Assembly (NCBI GenBank): GCA_003223895.1
Contig: QHXD01000508.1
Location: 2,563 to 11,547 of the forward strand
DNA from: Acidobacteriota bacterium
GTDB lineage: Bacteria > Acidobacteriota > Terriglobia > 20CM-2-55-15
Direction of reading: 5' to 3'
DNA: 8,985 nt
The number at the start of each line of letters is the position of its first letter. Positions within the stretch are counted from its first letter, which is position 1. The position numbers were made by a program, and so were the translations under genes. Positions 5,529 to 8,985 of this stretch are shown here, piece by piece. The notes below the pieces were generated by a model that saw only the letters and a list, made by a program, of their open reading frames with translations, was not told where the DNA came from and ran no database searches.

Positions 5529-5615
5529 GTGAAACCAATGCGCGAGTACACCTTCACAATTTCGAATAGTGGCGCCGTCGGCGGAGGCGGACGGCGATGT
5601 GAGCGGGCGCATTAG
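5529..5615 (+). CDS. Mini-ORF, 28 codons: leader peptide or small precursor candidate
   Basis: GTG 5529 or ATG 5538 to TAG 5613-5615. From GTG the peptide reads MKPMREYTFTISNSGAVG (1-18), then GGGRRCERAH. AAAGGA about ten bases before GTG could serve as a ribosome binding site. It has no hydrophobic signal and no Trp; the single Cys (C24) lies near the C-terminus after a run of four glycines (18-21). It lies between the prenyl synthase and the exporter pair and behind its own promoter candidate. Its last sense codons overlap stem segment A (5601-5608), as expected for a leader peptide that controls RNA folding. A substrate of the synthase and exporter, or a chance ORF, are alternatives; at this length, chance is a real possibility. 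Confidence 0.3.
   Translation: MKPMREYTFTISNSGAVGGGGRRCERAH
5573..5596 (+). other. 7-bp stem inside the mini-ORF
   Basis: CGCCGTC (5573-5579) pairs with GACGGCG (5590-5596) across a 10-base loop rich in G. It lies within the glycine and arginine codons of the mini-ORF and upstream of the alternative stems at 5601-5648. It may be part of a structured leader or a by-product of the GC-rich codons. Confidence 0.35.
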
Positions 5616-5648
5616 GTTCTGACTTTGCCCGCTCGAAGGCGAGCGGGC
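5601..5648 (+). promoter_or_regulatory. Mutually exclusive RNA stems, attenuator-like
   Basis: Segment A GAGCGGGC (5601-5608), segment B GCCCGCTCG (5627-5635) and segment C CGAGCGGGC (5640-5648). B pairs perfectly with C (9 bp, 4-base loop AAGG) or with A (8 bp, 18-base loop), but not with both. A lies in the last codons of the mini-ORF, so a ribosome at its stop would cover A and leave B free to pair with C. No U-run follows C, so B-C is not a classic intrinsic terminator; control through Rho, RNA stability or translation of the gene at 5714 would be needed. Confidence 0.45.
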
Positions 5649-5713
5649 ACCCTTCAAAGTTTTCCATCCCATTCATTCCCGTTTGTCGTCGAGTCGGCTT
5701 ATTGGCGGACGGA

Positions 5714-7507
5714 ATGATTTCGAAATATCAATTGATCTGGCAACTGATGCACGGGCAACGCCTGCGATATGGCGCCGCCGTTGCCGCGCTCGTTCTCGCT
5801 TCGTGTTTCCTTTATCTCGTACCTCTTGTTTCATCCGTAGTCCTTGACGTCATCATTTCGGATAACGGCAGCGGTACATCTCCGTTCATTTTGCGGACCG
5901 TCGAATCGATCGGTGGCCGCGACTTTGTACGCGCCAATCTTTGGATTGCGGTCGCCCTGATATTCGGCCTCACCACGTTCGCGGGCCTATTCACATATCT
6001 TCGAGGACGCTGGGCGGCAGAGGCGACAGAGCGAATCATCCGCGGGTTGCGCGACCGATTATACGATCAACTGCAGCATCTTCCCTGCTCTTACTACGAC
6101 GGCGCGGAGACGGGCGACCTGATCCAACGCTGCACGTCCGACGTGGAAACGGTCCGTCAATTCCTGCTCAACCAGGTCGTCGAGATCGGCCGCGCCGCTT
6201 TGATGCTTCTTGTCCCGCTCCCGCTGATGTACGCCATCGATCCCCGAATGACGGGAGTTTCTCTGATCCTGATTCCGCCAATCGTTGGCTTCTCGGTTGT
6301 GTTCTTTCAAAAGGTGCGTCACAGATTCGAAGAGGTCGACAAGGCGGAAGGGCGTCTCACAAGCACGCTGCAGGAGAACCTGACCGGCATTCGTGTCGTG
6401 CGCGCATTCGCGAGGCAGGAATACGAAATCCGGAAGTTCGGCGCTCGCAACGGGAACCACCGGGACCTGGACTATCGACTCTACCGGCTGCTCGCAACCT
6501 TCTGGTCGACGTCCGATTTTCTTTGCATGGCTCAGATCGCTCTCGTCGTCTTCACCGGTGGAGTATGGCTGGCAAGCGGAAGCCTCAGCGTGGGCAGCTT
6601 CTTCTTTTTTCTATCGGTCGTGAACATGTTCATCTGGCCCGTGCGAATGATGGGAAGGATCTTGACGGAGCTTGGCAAGGCGACGGTCGCGATCGGAAGA
6701 ATCCAGGAGATTCTCGGACACGAACGGGAAAGCACTCCCATAGTTGCGAACACGACCATCACTCCGGCGGATCAGCGTGGAGAAATCGTTTTCGATCGGG
6801 TGACATTCTCACACCGAGACGGAACGTGTGCGCTCCAGGACGTCTCATTTCGTGTTGCGCCCGGAAGCACTCTCGCGTTGCTTGGTCCTTCCGGCTCGGG
6901 AAAATCCACAGTCGTCAATCTCCTGCTGAGGCTTTACGACCACGCGGAAGGCAGTATCCAAATCGACGGACACAACATTGCGAACCTGGATCGCAAGGCA
7001 GTCCGCCGTCGAATCTCGGTGGTGATGCAGGAGCCGTTTTTGTATTCGAAAAGCGTTCGCGCAAACCTGATGCTTGGACATCCGACGGCGACGCACGAAG
7101 AGATCGCCACCGCATCCGCGAGTGCCTGTGTTCACGACACGATCATGGAATTCGAAGGCGGCTACGAGACGATAGTCGGAGAGCGAGGCATTACGCTGTC
7201 CGGAGGACAGCGGCAGCGTGTCGCTCTGGCGCGTGCCTTGTTGAAAGAGCCGCTGATCCTGGCTCTGGATGATGCCCTGAGTGCGGTCGATAGCGAGACC
7301 GAGTCGCTGATCCTCGCGGCCTTGAAAAGCCGGCGGGGACGTCACACGACGATCGTCATTGCGCACCGCCTTTCTACGCTCATGCACGCCGACGAGATTC
7401 TCGTGTTTGATCGCGGCCGCATCATCCAGCGCGGAACTCACAACAGTCTGAAAGAGGAGGCGGGACTCTACTCACGGATCTGGAAAATGCAAACGGAGAA
7501 CATATGA
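5714..7507 (+). CDS. ABC exporter half-transporter with degenerate Walker B glutamate
   Basis: A 597-aa fused membrane-ATPase half transporter of the MsbA/BmrCD type. Six membrane segments lie near 21-45, 74-96, 157-175, 180-198, 271-288 and 291-310. The nucleotide-binding domain has Walker A GPSGSGKST (391-399), Q-loop Q439, signature LSGGQ (495-499), Walker B LILALDD (514-520), D-loop SAVD and switch H551. The residue after the Walker B Asp is D520 rather than the catalytic Glu, as in degenerate-site subunits of heterodimeric exporters (BmrC, TM287). There is no N-terminal C39 peptidase, so it does not cleave double-glycine leaders. ATG 5714 follows GGCGGA by four bases; an in-frame TTG at 5702 is less likely. 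Its stop overlaps the next start by four bases (ATGA), so the two subunits are translationally coupled. Substrate unknown. Confidence 0.95.
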   Translation: MISKYQLIWQLMHGQRLRYGAAVAALVLASCFLYLVPLVSSVVLDVIISDNGSGTSPFILRTVESIGGRDFVRANLWIAVALIFGLTTFAGLFTYLRGRWAAEATERIIRGLRDRLYDQLQHLPCSYYDGAETGDLIQRCTSDVETVRQFLLNQVVEIGRAALMLLVPLPLMYAIDPRMTGVSLILIPPIVGFSVVFFQKVRHRFEEVDKAEGRLTSTLQENLTGIRVVRAFARQEYEIRKFGARNGNHRDLDYRLYRLLATFWSTSDFLCMAQIALVVFTGGVWLASGSLSVGSFFFFLSVVNMFIWPVRMMGRILTELGKATVAIGRIQEILGHERESTPIVANTTITPADQRGEIVFDRVTFSHRDGTCALQDVSFRVAPGSTLALLGPSGSGKSTVVNLLLRLYDHAEGSIQIDGHNIANLDRKAVRRRISVVMQEPFLYSKSVRANLMLGHPTATHEEIATASASACVHDTIMEFEGGYETIVGERGITLSGGQRQRVALARALLKEPLILALDDALSAVDSETESLILAALKSRRGRHTTIVIAHRLSTLMHADEILVFDRGRIIQRGTHNSLKEEAGLYSRIWKMQTENI

Positions 7508-8985
7508 CCTATCAGGAAGACGATGACGTACAAAGTGCGGGCCTGAATGCAGCTTTGTGGCGGCCTATGCTCGCCTGTGCGCGTCCTTACTGGCGTTCGT
7601 TCGTGGGCCTCGGACTTGCTGGAATGGCTGTCGCCCTGTGCGATGTCCTGCTGCCACGGGTCACCGGGGTCGTCATCGATAGCGCGGTTTCCGGCGCAGG
7701 CCGCATTGGACTTTATGGCGCATTCTATGCAGGACTTATTCTCCTGCTGGCTTTCATGGTGTGGCTCTTCATTGTCATGGCAGGCGTGACTGCAACAGCC
7801 GTGGCATACGATCTTCGCCGGCTTGCATTCGCGCGTCTTCAACAGCTTTCGTTTTCGTTCTATGACCATCGTCCGGTCGGCTGGCTCATGGCGCGGCTCA
7901 CAACCGACTGTGACCGCATATCGTCGGTGCTTCCCTGGACCCTGCTGGATGCCGTGTGGGGTTGTTTTCTGCTGGCAGGGATTACGGCGATGATGCTCTG
8001 GATGAATTGGAAGCTGGCGCTCATCATTCTGAGCATCGTTCCACCATTGTCGATTGCAACGGCGATATATCAAAGGAGGCTTATTCACACGCAGCGCCTG
8101 GCGCGTAAGACGAACTCGAAAATCACCGCCAGTTTCAATGAGGGAATCGCAGGAGTGCGAACGACAAAAGCGTTCGTCCGCGAGGAAGAGAACCTGCGAG
8201 AGTTCCAGACGCTTACGAGCGAAATGTTTGATTATTCGCTTCGCAATTCTCTTCAAGCGGCTGTCTATCTGCCGATTGTGATGTCTCTCGGAGCGGCTGG
8301 AGTTGGTCTCGCCCTCTGGCGAGGAGGCTTGCTTGCGTTTGCAGGCAACCTGGCCCTCGGCGATCTTTTCGTCTTCATGCAATACGCAGGCCTGTTCCAC
8401 ATTCCGATTCAGGAAATGGCTCAACGTTTCACCGGGCTTCAGGCGGCCCAGGCATCAGCAGAGCGGCTGCAAAGTCTGCTCGACACCGAACCTGAGATCC
8501 GCGATGGCCTGGTGATCGATGACCCGCAAGAAAGGATCCGCGAGATCGTCTTCGACCATGTGAGTTTCGAATACAAGCAAGGGGGACCGGTGCTGACAGA
8601 CGTGAACATCCGAATAGGCCGCGGCGAATCGGTAGCGCTTGTAGGTGAAACCGGAAGCGGTAAGAGCACCATCGTCAGACTTCTTTGCCGGTTTTACGAG
8701 CCGACGCAAGGGCGCATTCTGATCGATGGAGTCGACTATCGAAATCTTCGTTTGCATTGGCTGCAGTCGAGTCTTGGGATGGTGTTGCAGGAGCCGCACC
8801 TCTTCAGCGGAACGATTCGCGAGAACATCCGTTATGGACGGCTCGACGCAACAGACGACGAAGTTGAAAGCGTTGCGCGGCAGGTAGGTGCTGCCGCATT
8901 CATCGACAGCTTACCCGCCCGATACCACACCGAGGTCGGCGAAAGCGGGAATCGCCTGTCCACGGGTCAGAAACAACTGATCACG
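7504..8985 (+). CDS. Partner ABC exporter half-transporter, 3' end cut by window edge
   Basis: Open from ATG 7504 (GGAG at 7495-7498) to the last base, 494 residues, without a stop. Membrane segments are visible near 33-58, 74-97, 146-166 and 169-188, with two more after about 250. The ATPase domain shows Walker A GETGSGKST (381-389), Q-loop Q429 and signature LSTGQ (485-489). The signature departs from LSGGQ in its third residue, as expected for the subunit that completes the degenerate site of its partner's altered Walker B. Its own Walker B lies beyond the window and should carry the catalytic Glu. The N-terminus has an acidic stretch (QEDDDVQ) but no peptidase domain. Together with the upstream gene it should form a heterodimeric exporter in the inner membrane; drug, lipid or peptide export are all possible. 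Confidence 0.95.
   Translation, partial: MTYQEDDDVQSAGLNAALWRPMLACARPYWRSFVGLGLAGMAVALCDVLLPRVTGVVIDSAVSGAGRIGLYGAFYAGLILLLAFMVWLFIVMAGVTATAVAYDLRRLAFARLQQLSFSFYDHRPVGWLMARLTTDCDRISSVLPWTLLDAVWGCFLLAGITAMMLWMNWKLALIILSIVPPLSIATAIYQRRLIHTQRLARKTNSKITASFNEGIAGVRTTKAFVREEENLREFQTLTSEMFDYSLRNSLQAAVYLPIVMSLGAAGVGLALWRGGLLAFAGNLALGDLFVFMQYAGLFHIPIQEMAQRFTGLQAAQASAERLQSLLDTEPEIRDGLVIDDPQERIREIVFDHVSFEYKQGGPVLTDVNIRIGRGESVALVGETGSGKSTIVRLLCRFYEPTQGRILIDGVDYRNLRLHWLQSSLGMVLQEPHLFSGTIRENIRYGRLDATDDEVESVARQVGAAAFIDSLPARYHTEVGESGNRLSTGQKQLIT

Noticed and set aside
5627..5648. Intrinsic terminator between the prenyl synthase and ABC genes
   Set aside because: The 9-bp GC-rich stem is real, but the following bases (ACCCTTCAAAGTTTT) lack an immediate U-run, so it is described as an alternative stem instead.
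5941..7272. Plus-strand open frame of 443 codons
   Set aside because: A second frame inside the ABC transporter gene; arginine- and histidine-rich, without motifs. The overlapping frame has all ABC motifs.
7468..8424. Minus-strand open frame of 318 codons
   Set aside because: Opposite the second ABC gene, whose plus-strand frame is open to the window end with Walker A and signature motifs.
5714..8985. Peptidase-containing (C39) peptide exporter
   Set aside because: Both subunits begin directly with the membrane domain; no N-terminal cysteine-protease domain is present.
1..8985. CRISPR array, tRNA, rRNA or contractile injection structural genes
   Set aside because: No regularly spaced short repeats, no cloverleaf-like or rRNA-like sequence, and no sheath, tube or baseplate protein motifs were seen on either strand.

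Overview
The window reads as an accessory, secondary-metabolite-like or secreted-effector locus from a moderately GC-rich bacterium (by eye high-50s % GC). The host cannot be named from this sequence. A DUF4157 protein, an Sfp-type phosphopantetheinyl transferase and ABC exporters would fit soil Gram-negatives with large genomes, such as Acidobacteriota, Myxococcota or Burkholderia-like Proteobacteria. That placement is inference only.

Layout. At the left edge, on the minus strand, is the N-terminal 189 residues of an Sfp-type 4'-phosphopantetheinyl transferase (start at 567; 3' end outside the window). Positions 568-1001 hold a divergent control region: a weak minus-strand promoter candidate, a tandem pair of 25-bp repeats resembling the ends of an insertion sequence, a good plus-strand promoter (TTGACA-17-TATACG) and a leader hairpin. 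All other genes run on the plus strand. They are a 583-aa DUF4157/HELTH-type metallopeptidase-like protein with an unrecognised C-terminal domain (1002-2753); a decayed gap region (2754-3094); an unrecognised 236-aa helical protein (3095-3805); a YkgJ-type cysteine-cluster protein whose natural start appears to be lost by a frameshift (3858/3926-4486); and a ComQ-like trans-isoprenyl diphosphate synthase (4493-5428).

Positions 5429-5713 form a second control region: a 14-bp dyad, a promoter (TTGCCT-17-TATATT), a 28-codon mini-ORF, and three mutually exclusive stem segments (A, B, C). Two half-transporter ABC genes with a 4-bp ATGA overlap follow (5714-7507 and 7504 to the window end). Their motifs indicate a heterodimeric exporter with one degenerate ATP site.

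A 169-bp near-perfect direct repeat (2 differences) lies at 2894-3062 and 3682-3850. It carries the 3' end of the 236-aa gene, its stop, the intergenic spacer and the next gene's Shine-Dalgarno. This points to past tandem duplication of the helical-protein gene followed by deletion, and it marks the locus as evolutionarily active.

How the parts may work together (inference): a putative metallopeptidase or effector-like protein, a metal-cluster protein and an isoprenyl synthase lie in one apparent transcription unit. A separately controlled heterodimeric exporter follows, and a carrier-protein-activating enzyme is divergent. One reading is production and export of a prenylated peptide or lipid-like product. 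No extracellular contractile injection structural genes, NRPS/PKS modules or recognised RiPP enzymes are visible in the window, so the product remains undefined.
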